This document shows, piece after piece, positions 18,092 through 27,347 of a DNA stretch of 64,000 bases (the stretch's first letter is position 1; each line of letters opens with the position of its first letter). The stretch spans positions 1,860,001 through 1,924,000 of the forward strand of contig JADJPA010000001.1 in assembly GCA_016713505.1 (NCBI GenBank), given 5' to 3'. The notes beneath the pieces are model-generated. The model searched no databases, was not told where the DNA came from, and worked only from the letters and a program-made list of their open reading frames with translations. Source of the DNA: Candidatus Competibacteraceae bacterium. GTDB taxonomy: Bacteria; Pseudomonadota; Gammaproteobacteria; Competibacterales; Competibacteraceae. Made by a program: the position numbers and the translations under genes.

Positions 18092-18562
18092 TCAGTAATG
18101 CGCGATCCGCGCCGTCCCGTCGTAGCCGGTCAACAACCGCACCCGATCACCGCGATTGAACGGCTCGTCGGCGGCCTGAGTGATGGCGAGCAACCGACCG
18201 CTGTCCAACCGAACCGTAATTTCCAAACCGGGTTGGCGAGTTGCATTTTGCTCGATGGTCGAGCCCACCAGCCCCCCGACGATCGCGCCGCCGATCGCGC
18301 CAGCCGCGCGGCCGTTGCCCTTGCCGAGGTTGCTGCCGGCCAAGCCGCCCAGCGCCGCGCCGCCCATCGTACCCACCCCGCTCTGCGTCCCTTCGATCAG
18401 CACGTCACGCACGCTTTCGACATAACCCAACCGGACTTCTTGCACCCCGCGCGCCTGCGCGCGGCTGTAAGCGCCGCCGGACAGGCTGGACGCGCAACCG
18501 CCCCCCAGCATCAAACCCGATGCCAGCATCACGACCACCGCCATGGTTTTAAGCGCTTTCAT
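18092..18562 (-). CDS. Glycine-zipper outer-membrane lipoprotein, SlyB/Pcp-like
   Basis: A 156-aa protein with a lipoprotein signal (MKALKTMAVVVMLASG) ending in a LGGGC lipobox, a short linker, then a glycine-zipper 2TM region (GGAALGGLAGSNLGKGNG and GAIGGAIVGGLVG) and a C-terminal beta-rich domain. This is the SlyB/Pcp architecture of outer-membrane lipoproteins linked to envelope integrity. ATG 18562 was chosen because GAGG lies 7 bases upstream and the signal peptide starts there; the frame extends seven codons further. It is downstream of DUF3301 and the GTPase genes on the same strand. Confidence 0.88.
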   Translation of the reverse strand: MKALKTMAVVVMLASGLMLGGGCASSLSGGAYSRAQARGVQEVRLGYVESVRDVLIEGTQSGVGTMGGAALGGLAGSNLGKGNGRAAGAIGGAIVGGLVGSTIEQNATRQPGLEITVRLDSGRLLAITQAADEPFNRGDRVRLLTGYDGTARIAHY

Positions 18563-18727
18563 CAACTCACCTCGACGACTCAAGCAGTTGCAATGGGACC
18601 ATTGATTTCAGAACGTTAAAACAGGATCGCCAAACCCGCGCCACCACCTTAGCAAAACCCTCTGAATCTCGGCTGAACGCCCGCCACCGAGCTTTTCGCG
18701 GCCCCAAACCAACCCGCGGACGCGCTT

Positions 18728-19048
18728 TTAGGGCAGCAGCAAATCGCCGCCTTCCATTTGCAGCACTTCAACGCGCCAGCCGACCAATAACACGCTGCCG
18801 ATTTGGCGGTTCTGCCCGGTATCGGTGAACTCGAACACATACAGCCGTTCCAGCTTCAACCGACCGTCGTCGCGACGCAACCAGAGCCGTTCCAGCGCCA
18901 CGGTATCGTCCAGCAGTTGCACGCCGTTTTGCTGGCAGGCGCGCGCGCTGGCGACGCGGGCTTGTTCGCGGGCGCCGAGGCTGTCCCGCCAGAACCACAG
19001 GCCGATACCCGATACCGCCAGGAAGCTGATGAGAAAAGAGAAGCTCAT
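18728..19048 (-). CDS. DUF3301 membrane-anchored protein
   Basis: A 106-aa protein with one N-terminal membrane helix (~3-21), then a cytoplasmic or periplasmic domain with the DUF3301 pattern: R-A-C-Q near residues 36-38, LLDDTV, then RLYVFEFTDTG and a final LLVGWRVEVLQM. The function of this family is unknown. It starts four bases after the DUF697 GTPase stop, indicating cotranscription with the two GTPases. Confidence 0.85.
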   Translation of the reverse strand: MSFSFLISFLAVSGIGLWFWRDSLGAREQARVASARACQQNGVQLLDDTVALERLWLRRDDGRLKLERLYVFEFTDTGQNRQIGSVLLVGWRVEVLQMEGGDLLLP

Positions 19049-19052
19049 CGGT

Positions 19053-20426
19053 TCACAGCAGCGGTTTCAAGCGGGATAAAATATCCTCCCGCGCCTGGGC
19101 CAGCAGCGATTCCCGGTCTAGGCTGTCAAGAATGTCTTGCACCACCCGCTTCGGGCCGCCCTCGCCCCAGGATTTGCCTTGGGCGAAATACTGCTCGGCG
19201 GCTTTTCCGACCACATAAGTCCCATACCAGGCGACCGCGCCTTGAGCGGCGGCGGTCACCAGCGTCGACAGCCCCAAACTGATGCCCTTGAGCGCCGAGG
19301 CCACCAGATTCATCACCCACACCGTCCCCATCAGAAACGCCAGTTGGGTGAAGATGGCCTTGAGCAGCGAACCCGCCTCGCCGCGCGTGATCGGCAAGCC
19401 GTAGACCCGGCCCAAATGCACGATCATCGCCGCGTCGGTGGCGACCGCCGCCAGAATGTCGGCCACGGGAATCGGGTTCAGCGCCACCGCCACCCCCTTG
19501 GCCAGGCAATAGTTGCGCACCACTTGCTCGGCCAGATCGCGGCGGACGGCGACGATCTCGCGGGTCAGCCGGTCGGAGAACCGGCCGGCGAACAGCCCGG
19601 CATTGAGCGCCGCCATGGTCTTGCCTTCCGCCTTGAGAATGTCCCAGATCCGCTCGCGCAACGCGGTCACAGCCGGTTCCGGCCGACGGCGGGTTTCGGT
19701 CTCGTTGCCGTCGGCGTCCACCAGAATCACGATGCGTTCGGCCGGTTGCGCGGCGGCGGTGACGATATCCTGCGGATGGATCGACCCCGCGGTGCGTTCG
19801 CGCAACGTCTTAAGGAGTAGCTCGCGTTCGGCTTGGGTGTAGCGGTCGGTCTTGTTGAGCACCAACAGCAGCCGCTGCGCCGCGCCCTTGACTTGCCGCA
19901 ACGCCTTGATTTCGGTGTCGGTGATGTCGCCATCGACCACGAACAGCACCAGATCGCAACGGCTGGCGACATCGTGGGCGAGTCGCTCGCGCTCTTCGCC
20001 GGCCACCTCGTTGATGCCGGGCGTGTCGATCAGAAACACCCCGCCGGCGTCGTATTCCTGCCAGCGGGCGTGCGCGGCGCGGGTGGTTTCGCCGTGCAGC
20101 GGGCTGGTCGAGAATTGCGTCTCACCCAGCAAGGCGTTCAGGAGCGCCGACTTGCCGACGCTGACCCGCCCGAACACCGCGATATGGATGTGGCCGTGCT
20201 CGATCTTTTCCAGCAGCAGTTTCAACTGCTGGTAATCCTCGGCCAGCGCCGCGCGCACCGGCGGCGGCACCCGCTTGTCATCGAGCAAGTCGCGCAAGCT
20301 CTCGCGGGCCAGCGCCAAGTGGGCATCGCCGTTAGGGGGCGATGTTTCCGGTATTTTCTTCACCATCCCGCTGTCGTGTCCAAACCAGTTGGGCAAGGCG
20401 TCTTGCACGCGCTTCCAAATCTTCAC
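19053..20426 (-). CDS. Era-like GTPase with C-terminal DUF697, membrane-associated (A)
   Basis: A 457-aa GTPase. G1 is GRVSVGKS (86-93), G3 is DTPG, and G4 is NKTD. After the G domain, the C-terminal third has several hydrophobic helices (VKGV-type DUF697 region, ~300-410), suggesting membrane insertion. GTG 20426, with GAGG 9 bases upstream, gives a 95-base overlap with the preceding GTPase gene; ATG 20366 would shorten the overlap but lacks a ribosome site. It is the second of two tandem, divergent-sequence GTPases that may form a pair. Cellular role unknown. Confidence 0.85.
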   Translation of the reverse strand: MKIWKRVQDALPNWFGHDSGMVKKIPETSPPNGDAHLALARESLRDLLDDKRVPPPVRAALAEDYQQLKLLLEKIEHGHIHIAVFGRVSVGKSALLNALLGETQFSTSPLHGETTRAAHARWQEYDAGGVFLIDTPGINEVAGEERERLAHDVASRCDLVLFVVDGDITDTEIKALRQVKGAAQRLLLVLNKTDRYTQAERELLLKTLRERTAGSIHPQDIVTAAAQPAERIVILVDADGNETETRRRPEPAVTALRERIWDILKAEGKTMAALNAGLFAGRFSDRLTREIVAVRRDLAEQVVRNYCLAKGVAVALNPIPVADILAAVATDAAMIVHLGRVYGLPITRGEAGSLLKAIFTQLAFLMGTVWVMNLVASALKGISLGLSTLVTAAAQGAVAWYGTYVVGKAAEQYFAQGKSWGEGGPKRVVQDILDSLDRESLLAQAREDILSRLKPLL

Positions 20427-21942
20427 TCAGGTTATCCTCGAACATCCGCAGAGTCGGTCCGCTGACCAGATCGCCGCGGCTTTCCAGCGAACGGGCGATC
20501 GCTTTGCCCAAGCTCTCGAAGACCAAACCGTAGACCACGGCGTGAATCGCGCCGCCCACCACCGTACCCACGCCGGGAAAGGCCTTGAAAACGTTGCCGA
20601 CCAAAGCCAGCAGCAGGTTCATGCTGCGGCGGATCTGGTTGCCGGCCAGATCCAGAAAGCGCTGCATGTCCATCTCTCGCGCCGGCACTTCATACAGCGC
20701 GCACAATTCCTTGACCAAATTGAGGCCGAGATAGCCCTGAATCAAGATGTCGGTGCCCGGACTGACCGCCGCCAGCGCCCCGAACACCGCCTTGCGCGAA
20801 TAACTCTGGACGATGGCTTGCGCTTTGCCCTGGCGGTAGTGCGCGACCGCCGCATCCAGTTTCTGCTGGGCCAGCACGAATACGGCCGTATCGCGCAGCG
20901 AATCCAGCACCTGCGGGTCGGTGTCGAGATAGCGCTGCAAGGCGCGGCGCAATTCCTCCACGCGCGGGGTGCGTTCGCGCAGGGTGGTTTCCTCGCGGCC
21001 GTCGTGGTAAATCCGGGTGACTTCCTCCATGCCGCCGCACTGCACCGGCGCTACCTCCAGCTTCTCGCCGATCCGCTCGGCCAGCCGCGCCCGGATCTGT
21101 TCTAGTTCCTGCTCGGTATAGCGATCGACCTTGTTCAGAGCCACGATCACCGGACTGCCCAAATCCACCAAAGTTCGCAGCGCCTCATATTGATCGCGGG
21201 TCAGATCGCCTTCGCAGACATACAGGATGACATGGGCGCGCAACGCTTCGTCCCGCACCTGCCGGTCCAGCGTGCCGTCGGCCTCGTTCAAGCCGGGCAG
21301 GTCGGCCAGAATCAGGCGGTCGCCGGCCGAACTGGTCCAGGTGTAATAGGTGACCTCGCGGGTGGTGCCGCCGCGCACGTCGACCGCGATGTCGGTTCCC
21401 GGCAGCAACGCGCGGATCAGCGAGGACTTGCCGGTGCTGATTTCGCCGAACACCGCCACCACGATTTCACCCACCGCCCGCCGCCGCTGCAACTCTTCCA
21501 ACTCGCGGCGGACCGCCCCGACGGCCACGCCCGCTTTTTCACTGCGCTCCAAGCGCTCGCGCAGGGTCGCTTCATCAGGCGGCTTGGCCGAAACCGCGGT
21601 TCGGGACCTACCGGTGGGCCGGCCCCAGTTTAACGCTCGCCACACCGCGTAAGCGCCACCCGCGCTCAGCACGGCCAGAACCAGCAGGTAAATCGCCCAG
21701 AACGTCGTCGGCGCCCGATCCAGACGCTCCCACACCGAAAGCCCCAAATCGGTGATGTAGAGCACCAACACCAACAGCGCGGCCACACCGATGCTGGCCG
21801 CCACGCCCAACACCAAGCGGAAGGGTACCGCGCCGCGCGCGCCGGACCCGGTTTTGCCGGAGCCAGATTCGACCACGCTAGCCCCCGAACGACGAAAACC
21901 GAGGCCGCTCTTGAGCAAGGACCATTTAGACGGGAGCGGCAT
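20332..21942 (-). CDS. Membrane-anchored GTPase with C-terminal DUF697 (B)
   Basis: A 536-aa protein with two N-terminal membrane helices (~42-64 and ~81-101), a G domain with G1 GEISTGKS (166-173), G3 DLPG and G4 NKVD, then a hydrophobic DUF697 region (~390-490) with GTVVGGAIHAVVYG. ATG 21942 overlaps the end of the thioesterase gene by 17 bases and starts MPLPSKWS; the longer open frame only covers thioesterase coding sequence. It overlaps the next GTPase by 95 bases. The order thioesterase - GTPase B - GTPase A - DUF3301 looks like one operon. Function is unknown. Confidence 0.85.
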   Translation of the reverse strand: MPLPSKWSLLKSGLGFRRSGASVVESGSGKTGSGARGAVPFRLVLGVAASIGVAALLVLVLYITDLGLSVWERLDRAPTTFWAIYLLVLAVLSAGGAYAVWRALNWGRPTGRSRTAVSAKPPDEATLRERLERSEKAGVAVGAVRRELEELQRRRAVGEIVVAVFGEISTGKSSLIRALLPGTDIAVDVRGGTTREVTYYTWTSSAGDRLILADLPGLNEADGTLDRQVRDEALRAHVILYVCEGDLTRDQYEALRTLVDLGSPVIVALNKVDRYTEQELEQIRARLAERIGEKLEVAPVQCGGMEEVTRIYHDGREETTLRERTPRVEELRRALQRYLDTDPQVLDSLRDTAVFVLAQQKLDAAVAHYRQGKAQAIVQSYSRKAVFGALAAVSPGTDILIQGYLGLNLVKELCALYEVPAREMDMQRFLDLAGNQIRRSMNLLLALVGNVFKAFPGVGTVVGGAIHAVVYGLVFESLGKAIARSLESRGDLVSGPTLRMFEDNLSEDLEARARRLAQLVWTRQRDGEENTGNIAP

Positions 21943-22363
21943 CAGGGAACAGGTCGAGGAAAGATTGTGGTATTTTCTGCACCGTTCGCTTTTCGTAGTC
22001 GAAGAAAACGATCCCGGTCTTGGCGTGCGCCACCTCACGACCGCTACGCTTTTCAGTGACCCGATAGACGAAATCGCAGCCGTATTTGTTGAAATCCGCC
22101 ACGGTCACCGCCACGGTCAGCGTCTCGCCGGCAAACGCTTCGGATTTGTAGACGATCGCGCTGTCGGTGATGATGAGCCCCAGGCCCTCGACTTTCAGCT
22201 CTTGCAAGCCGTGGTGCGCCATAAAGCGGAACCGCGCCTCGTGCAGCAAGCCCAACACGCCATCGTTGCCCAGGTGTCCGGCATAATTGATATCGGTAAT
22301 TCGGATCGGCAGATCGGTGCTGAATGGGAAACCCGCCGGCAACTCCAGTTTAATTCGCGCCAT
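21926..22363 (-). CDS. Acyl-CoA thioesterase, 4HBT hot-dog family
   Basis: A 145-aa single hot-dog domain with the 4-hydroxybenzoyl-CoA thioesterase pattern: an early strand FSTDLPIRITDINYAGHLGND carrying the catalytic-type Asp and His-Leu-Gly-Asn, and a later KTGIVFFDYEKR strand. Members hydrolyse acyl-CoA thioesters; the substrate cannot be deduced. ATG 22363 (MARIKLELP) fits the family start better than the GTG/ATG 16 codons upstream. It is the first gene of the leftward GTPase operon and divergent from the radical SAM gene. Confidence 0.85.
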   Translation of the reverse strand: MARIKLELPAGFPFSTDLPIRITDINYAGHLGNDGVLGLLHEARFRFMAHHGLQELKVEGLGLIITDSAIVYKSEAFAGETLTVAVTVADFNKYGCDFVYRVTEKRSGREVAHAKTGIVFFDYEKRTVQKIPQSFLDLFPDAAPV

Positions 22364-22529
22364 GCGTCGCCTCGACGATGATCGGAAATGCGTGTTTCGC
22401 TGAAAGACCAAGCCGATGGCCGCAGGGAAAATCGCGCTCGTGGCGGGAATTGTAAACGATAATGGTGAAAAACGGACCGCGCCTCATTTCCCACCGTCAC
22501 TGCCGCAAACCTGCTTGAGGACTCTCTCA

Positions 22530-23411
22530 ATGTTGATCGACTATGACATGCCACTCTGGCGGCCACCCTCGGAAGCCGACAGTTTCATTTTGCAGGCGAC
22601 CTTGGGGTGCAGTTTCAATCGGTGCAGCTTTTGTGCGATGTATCGGACTAAATCCTTTGTCATCCGTCCGCTGGCACAAGTTCAAGCAGAAATTCAGGCC
22701 ATGTCCCAGCTAGACCCCACTCCGCGACGGGTGTTTCTGGCCGACGGCGACGCGCTGGCCGCGCCGACCGAGCATCTTCTGGAAATCCTGCGCGCTCTGA
22801 AAGCGGCTTTGCCTCGGTTGGAACGGGTTGCCAGCTACGCTCTGCCCGCCAACCTGCTCAAGAAATCGGCCGACGAACTGCGGTGCTTGCGGGATAACGG
22901 TTTGACGCTGTTGTACTACGGGATCGAAACCGGCGCGGCAGAGCTATTGAAACGGATCACCAAGGGCGCGACCCCGGAGGCCATGGTCACCGGGTTGGGC
23001 AAGGCCAAGGCGGCGGGCTTGACGATCTCCGCGACGGTCATTCTCGGATTGGGCGGCCGGGCGTACTGGCGGGAGCACATCGACGATACCGCAGCGCTGG
23101 TCAACCAGGTAGAATTGGATTATCTATCCACCTTGCAACTGATGATCGACCCGAGCCTGCGCGATGAATTCGCGCGCAAATTCCGCGAGCCGTTCCAACC
23201 GCAGGATGATCGGGCGCTGCTGGCGGAACAGGTTCGGCTGATCGAACGGCTCGATCCGCCCGCCCCGCTGGTGTTCCGCTCCAATCACGCCTCCAACGCG
23301 CTGGCGCTGGCCGGCACGCTGCCGCAAGATCGCGATGCGTTGCTGGCGCAACTGCAATTGGCCATGAACGGCGGATTGCGCTTGCGACCCGAGTGGCTGC
23401 GCGGCTACTGA
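22530..23411 (+). CDS. Radical SAM protein with a CX4CX2C cluster motif
   Basis: A 293-aa protein starting MLIDYDMPLWRPPSEADS. The 4Fe-4S motif is CSFNRCSFC, with four residues between the first two cysteines instead of the classic three; the same spacing occurs in a large family of radical SAM proteins with the RPPSEA...GCS-N-CTFC start. GLTLLYYGIETGAAELLK and TVILGLGG are typical SAM-barrel strands. The reaction is unknown. GAGG lies 9 bases before ATG 22530; upstream frame without signals was excluded. It is convergent with the rsd-like gene, with one base between stops. Confidence 0.85.
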   Translation: MLIDYDMPLWRPPSEADSFILQATLGCSFNRCSFCAMYRTKSFVIRPLAQVQAEIQAMSQLDPTPRRVFLADGDALAAPTEHLLEILRALKAALPRLERVASYALPANLLKKSADELRCLRDNGLTLLYYGIETGAAELLKRITKGATPEAMVTGLGKAKAAGLTISATVILGLGGRAYWREHIDDTAALVNQVELDYLSTLQLMIDPSLRDEFARKFREPFQPQDDRALLAEQVRLIERLDPPAPLVFRSNHASNALALAGTLPQDRDALLAQLQLAMNGGLRLRPEWLRGY

Positions 23412-23412
23412 C

Positions 23413-23886
23413 TTACGCCGCGACCCGCAGGTCGGCGCGGCGGACCGCCGTGATGATCTGGTCTTCCAACTCAATGCGGGTGGCCAGCGCTTCGCCCAAG
23501 CGCGACAGTTCTTCGTTCAATTCGGCCAGCGCCGGTTCGGACAGTTTACCTTCATAGCGGTCGTGAAAGTCCAGCGCGGTCTGGGTGGTGCGGGCGATGC
23601 GGGCGTAGAGCCGTCGGGATAAATCGCGCGCCCGGCAATACGGCGACTCGGCCGGCTGTTCTTCCAGGGCTTCATACACTTCGAACGGTCCCAAGGCCAG
23701 ATAATCCACCAGCGCCTGCCGGAAGCGCCGCAGCGGAGGATGGATCGATGTGGCGAGCGCAAACGGCTTCAGCGCGGCCAGCTTTTGGAACAGCACCAGG
23801 CTTTCCTGGCGCGCCACCAACAGCTTATTTAACAAATCCGGCAGGCTTTTACTATGGACCTGAGCGGTGCTGAGGATCGCGTTCAT
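23413..23886 (-). CDS. rsd: Rsd/AlgQ-family sigma-70 regulator
   Basis: A 157-aa all-helical protein. The segments RQALVDYLALGPFEVYE and LSRLGEALATRIELEDQII align closely with E. coli Rsd (QSLVDYLSAGHFSIYE, LSDIGEALEARFVLEDKLI). Rsd binds sigma-70 in stationary phase and favours alternative sigma factors; AlgQ in Pseudomonas affects alginate regulation. Length equals that of E. coli Rsd. It is convergent with the radical SAM gene and followed upstream by 79 bases before tsaB, which runs the same direction, so it could have its own promoter. Confidence 0.88.
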   Translation of the reverse strand: MNAILSTAQVHSKSLPDLLNKLLVARQESLVLFQKLAALKPFALATSIHPPLRRFRQALVDYLALGPFEVYEALEEQPAESPYCRARDLSRRLYARIARTTQTALDFHDRYEGKLSEPALAELNEELSRLGEALATRIELEDQIITAVRRADLRVAA

Positions 23887-23965
23887 CTTACATACTCCAG
23901 GTTGGTGGCTATTTTCGTCATTTTTTATTGTCGTCGCATGAGACTATCACAAATCATGCCAGATG

Positions 23966-24679
23966 TTATCCCCCAACGATTTTATCCTTCCCGGCGGACC
24001 CGGAGAGTGTCCCGACCGGCTTACTGGCGACCTCATTGCGCAAGTAGACAGGCAGCGCCCGCTCGGCGGGCAGCCACTCCGCCCGCCGGCGCGGATCGGC
24101 GGCCAACCGGGCGATGTCTCCAGCGCGTGGCAGGCACGCGCTCGACCAGCCGGTCATTGTTACCCGACGGGCCAAAATGGCCGGGTAAACGCCCCAGCCA
24201 CTGCCGACACCGAACCAGTCACCCGGCGGCGCGGACACCGCGGCCGGCGCGCAAACGCCTTCCTCGCCTCGCAGTTCGACCGCCGCGCCGACCGCGGCAT
24301 ACGTTCCCCAGTAAACTTCTCCCATCCGGGCGTCCAGCGCTACCGCAAGCTGGGCGTGGCCCGTTTCCCGACCCGCGCCCAGCGCCATTGCCGCCAAGGT
24401 GGATATCGGGACGACCGGCAGATCGGCGGCGAAGGCGAGGCCTTGGGCGATGCCGGCCGCCACCCGAACGCCGGTGAAAGCCCCCGGACCCCGGCCGAAG
24501 GCGATGGCGTCCAATTGCCCGACCGCCGCTCCGGCTTCCGCCAGCACCGCCTCGATCATCGGCAAGATCAAAGCCGCATGACGGCGAGGGGCCAGTTCGT
24601 AGCGTTCCAGAACGCTGCCAGCCACCCATACGGCGGCGGAACAGGCGTCGGTCGAGGTATCGAACGCCAGCACCTTCAC
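23966..24679 (-). CDS. tsaB: tRNA threonylcarbamoyladenosine factor TsaB
   Basis: A 237-aa ASKHA-fold protein, MKVLAFDTSTDACSAAV at the N-terminus, with GRGPGAFTGVRVAAGIAQGL in the middle. TsaB scaffolds the TsaD-TsaB-TsaE complex that installs t6A at position 37 of tRNAs reading ANN codons. The phosphate-binding motifs of the N-terminal lobe and the SxGPGSFTG-like sequence are typical. It lies 10 bases downstream of the glutathione S-transferase gene, so the two are probably cotranscribed. Confidence 0.94.
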   Translation of the reverse strand: MKVLAFDTSTDACSAAVWVAGSVLERYELAPRRHAALILPMIEAVLAEAGAAVGQLDAIAFGRGPGAFTGVRVAAGIAQGLAFAADLPVVPISTLAAMALGAGRETGHAQLAVALDARMGEVYWGTYAAVGAAVELRGEEGVCAPAAVSAPPGDWFGVGSGWGVYPAILARRVTMTGWSSACLPRAGDIARLAADPRRRAEWLPAERALPVYLRNEVASKPVGTLSGSAGKDKIVGG

Positions 24680-24689
24680 AACCGGCCCT

Positions 24690-25325
24690 TCAATCCTGCA
24701 AACCGCTCTCGACCCGCTCCCGCTGCTTGGCCCTGGCCAAGGCGGGACGCTCCCACAAGCGCGCGGCGTAGGCCAGAAGGTTGTCGTGTTCGAGCGGCAA
24801 TTCGCAGGCCCGCGCCCAAGCCAGAGTATGACCGATCAGAATATCGGCCGCGCTGAAGCGCTCGTCGACGATGAAGGAATGTTGGCCGAGCCCCGCCGCC
24901 AGAACCTGGCTCGCCACCGCGAATTCCCAGCGGGCGGTGTCCAGGACGGCAGGAACTCGATATTGTTTCGGCAACGCAAAGCGGTGCTTGGCGAGGGTCC
25001 ACAGCGGTTGCTCCAACTCGCTCAGCGCGAAATAGCACCATTGGTTGTAGCTAGCGCGCTCCTTTGTACCGACCGGCGGCACCAGCCCTGCCCCCGGAAA
25101 TCGGTCGCCGATATAGGTGCAAATCGCGCCGGACTCAGTGAGCACAAAGCCGCCGTCCACCAAAGTAGGCACCTTGCCGCCGATGTTGAGCGCCAGATAA
25201 TCGGGCTGCAACCCGGCTCCGATTCGTAGATCGATCGGCACGTATTCATAATCCGCGCCCGCTTCCTCCAGCGCCCACACCACCCGGGTGGACCGGGTAT
25301 TCGGACAACCGTAAACCGTCAGCAT
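24690..25325 (-). CDS. Glutathione S-transferase family protein
   Basis: A 211-aa cytosolic-type GST: thioredoxin-like N-terminal domain (MLTVYGCPNTRSTRVVWALEE, GKVPTLVDGGFVLTESGAI with the glutathione-contacting TESGAI) and an all-helical C-terminal domain (~85-211) with the capping-box pattern FSAADILIGH. Substrate unknown. ATG 25325 has GGGAG 8 bases upstream; the longer frame (to 25487) runs antisense through the helicase end and was excluded. It precedes tsaB by ten bases. Confidence 0.9.
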   Translation of the reverse strand: MLTVYGCPNTRSTRVVWALEEAGADYEYVPIDLRIGAGLQPDYLALNIGGKVPTLVDGGFVLTESGAICTYIGDRFPGAGLVPPVGTKERASYNQWCYFALSELEQPLWTLAKHRFALPKQYRVPAVLDTARWEFAVASQVLAAGLGQHSFIVDERFSAADILIGHTLAWARACELPLEHDNLLAYAARLWERPALARAKQRERVESGLQD

Positions 25326-25368
25326 ATCGAGCGCTCCCGTGAATGACTGCAAAACCGGACGGTCAGTT

Positions 25369-27144
25369 TCAAGGATTCCGCTTCCTGGCTTTCCTGACTG
25401 GTAACCCCTCCGCGGCGCCCGCCGTCGTCTGTTTTTCCGCCACTGTCCGCCTGGGAGGCTTGCGCGGGGTGTCGGCGTCCAGGCCATCGAAGCGGCTGAT
25501 GTTCAACGGATATTGGCGTACCCGAACTTTCTTGAGATGTTGGAAAATTTCCTTGGGCATTCCATCGGGCAAATCCACCGTGCTGTAATCCTCGTGAATT
25601 TCGATGCGGCCGATGTAGCGGCTTTCGATACCGGCTTCGTTGGCGATGGCACCCACGATGTTTTGCGGGGTCGCGCCGTGCTGGTGGCCGACTTCCAACC
25701 GGTAACGCACCTTGTCGAAATCGGCCGACTCCCGAGCAGAGCTTCTTGCCGGACGTTCGTTGCGGGCGCTGGGCTTGGTCTCCCGCTCCGCACGGGCGGG
25801 CGCTCGTTCCGCCTCGCTGGGAATGGTGTCCTCGAACTGAAACGGCCGGTCGCGCTGCGCCAACCAAGTCAGCGCGGCGGCGATGTCGGGCGCGCTGATA
25901 TCCTGTTCCCGTTCGATTTCCGCGACGACCTGCTGGAAGAAATCCAGCTGCTGAGCGGCAAAAATCTCCCCGACCTGCTGCTTGAATTGGGCCAGGCGAT
26001 GCCCGGTGATCGTTTCCTGGGTCGGCAATTGCATTCGTTCGATGGGTTGCCGGGTCGCCTTCTCGATGGCGCGCAGCATCCGCAGTTCGCGGGGCGCGAC
26101 GAACAGAATGGCGTCGCCGGTCCGCCCCGCTCGGGCGGTCCGACCGATGCGGTGCACGTAAGCCTCGGTATCATAGGGAATATCGTAATTGATGACGTGG
26201 CTGATCCGCTGCACGTCGAGCCCGCGCGCCGCCACATCGGTGGCGACCAGGATGTCGAGACCGCCGCCGCGCAACTGCTCGATGGTTTTTTCGCGCAAGA
26301 TCTGGGTCATGTCGCCGTGCAGGGCGGCGCTGGGATAGCCTCGCGCTTCCAGCCGCTCCGCCAATTCGGTCGCCGCGACCTTGGTGCGCACGAAAATCAG
26401 CACGGCATCGGCGTCCTCGACCTCCAACACGCGGGTCAGGGCATCCAGCTTGTGCTGCGGCCCGACCTGACAGTAGCGCTGGCGGACGGTGGCGACGGTG
26501 GCGGTGCCGGCCTTGATCTTCACTTCTCGAGGATCGCGCAGATGGCGGTGCGCCACGCGGCGGATCGGTTCGGGCATGGTGGCCGAAAACAACGCGATCT
26601 GCCGCTCCGCCGGGCTCTGTTCGAGAATCCAGTCCACATCGTCGATGAAACCCATCCGCAGCATTTCATCGGCTTCGTCCAACACCACGGTGCGCAACCC
26701 GGCCAGCGACAGCGTTTCCCGCCGCAGATGATCCATCACTCGCCCCGGCGTCCCGACCACGACGTGCACGCCGCGCCGCAGATGGCGCAGTTGGATGCCC
26801 ATGCTCTGCCCGCCGTAGATGGGCAGCACGTGAAAGCCCGGCAAGTGGCGGGCGTAGCCCTGAAACGCTTCGGCGACCTGAATCGCCAGCTCGCGGGTCG
26901 GGGTCAGCACCAGCGCCTGCGGGCGCCGGTCGGCCAATTCCAGTTTTTCCAGCACCGGCAAGGCGAATGCGGCGGTCTTACCGGTTCCGGTCTGCGCTTG
27001 TCCCAGCACATCGCGGCCTTCGAGCAGCAGCGGAATGGTGGCGGCCTGGATCGGCGACGGGGCTTCGTAACCGATGCCTTTAAGGGTTTCGAGCAACGCT
27101 GGAGAAAGCGCTAAATCGTCAAAACGTTCGATGGGAGCTGACAT
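25369..27144 (-). CDS. deaD: DEAD-box RNA helicase, DeaD/CsdA type
   Basis: A 591-aa ATP-dependent RNA helicase. Motifs: Q motif near residues 5-30, Walker A AQTGTGKT, DEAD in LDEADEML, SAT in LFSATMP, and HRIGRTARAG. After the helicase core (~1-380) come a dimerisation-like segment, an Arg/Glu/Ala-rich linker and a DbpA-type RNA-binding domain (~505-575), which is the CsdA layout. Such enzymes act in 50S assembly and cold adaptation. ATG 27144 (MSAPIERFDDL) was chosen; an upstream open frame has no family similarity. No strong ribosome site is visible. Confidence 0.93.
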   Translation of the reverse strand: MSAPIERFDDLALSPALLETLKGIGYEAPSPIQAATIPLLLEGRDVLGQAQTGTGKTAAFALPVLEKLELADRRPQALVLTPTRELAIQVAEAFQGYARHLPGFHVLPIYGGQSMGIQLRHLRRGVHVVVGTPGRVMDHLRRETLSLAGLRTVVLDEADEMLRMGFIDDVDWILEQSPAERQIALFSATMPEPIRRVAHRHLRDPREVKIKAGTATVATVRQRYCQVGPQHKLDALTRVLEVEDADAVLIFVRTKVAATELAERLEARGYPSAALHGDMTQILREKTIEQLRGGGLDILVATDVAARGLDVQRISHVINYDIPYDTEAYVHRIGRTARAGRTGDAILFVAPRELRMLRAIEKATRQPIERMQLPTQETITGHRLAQFKQQVGEIFAAQQLDFFQQVVAEIEREQDISAPDIAAALTWLAQRDRPFQFEDTIPSEAERAPARAERETKPSARNERPARSSARESADFDKVRYRLEVGHQHGATPQNIVGAIANEAGIESRYIGRIEIHEDYSTVDLPDGMPKEIFQHLKKVRVRQYPLNISRFDGLDADTPRKPPRRTVAEKQTTAGAAEGLPVRKARKRNP

Positions 27145-27347
27145 GCAAAAATAGCCTGAGTTGGAAGAATGCGAGCGCGGGCGGAAGCGCTGAGCGACAA
27201 ACGGCGAGTCAAAACCTCTGTCCATGAAATCTCGTTCGGCTGAATCGGCGTTTGCTGCGACGACCGACCGATCAAGGCTGCCAAACACCGGTACAGACCT
27301 TCTCCACCGGAGCGAAGTACTTCACCACATCCTGGCATCCGCCGCAA

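Noticed and set aside
25513..27114. Long antisense open frame (533 codons) opposite the DEAD-box helicase
   Set aside because: The helicase frame carries every diagnostic motif; the antisense translation is His/Gln/Arg-rich and shows no domain.
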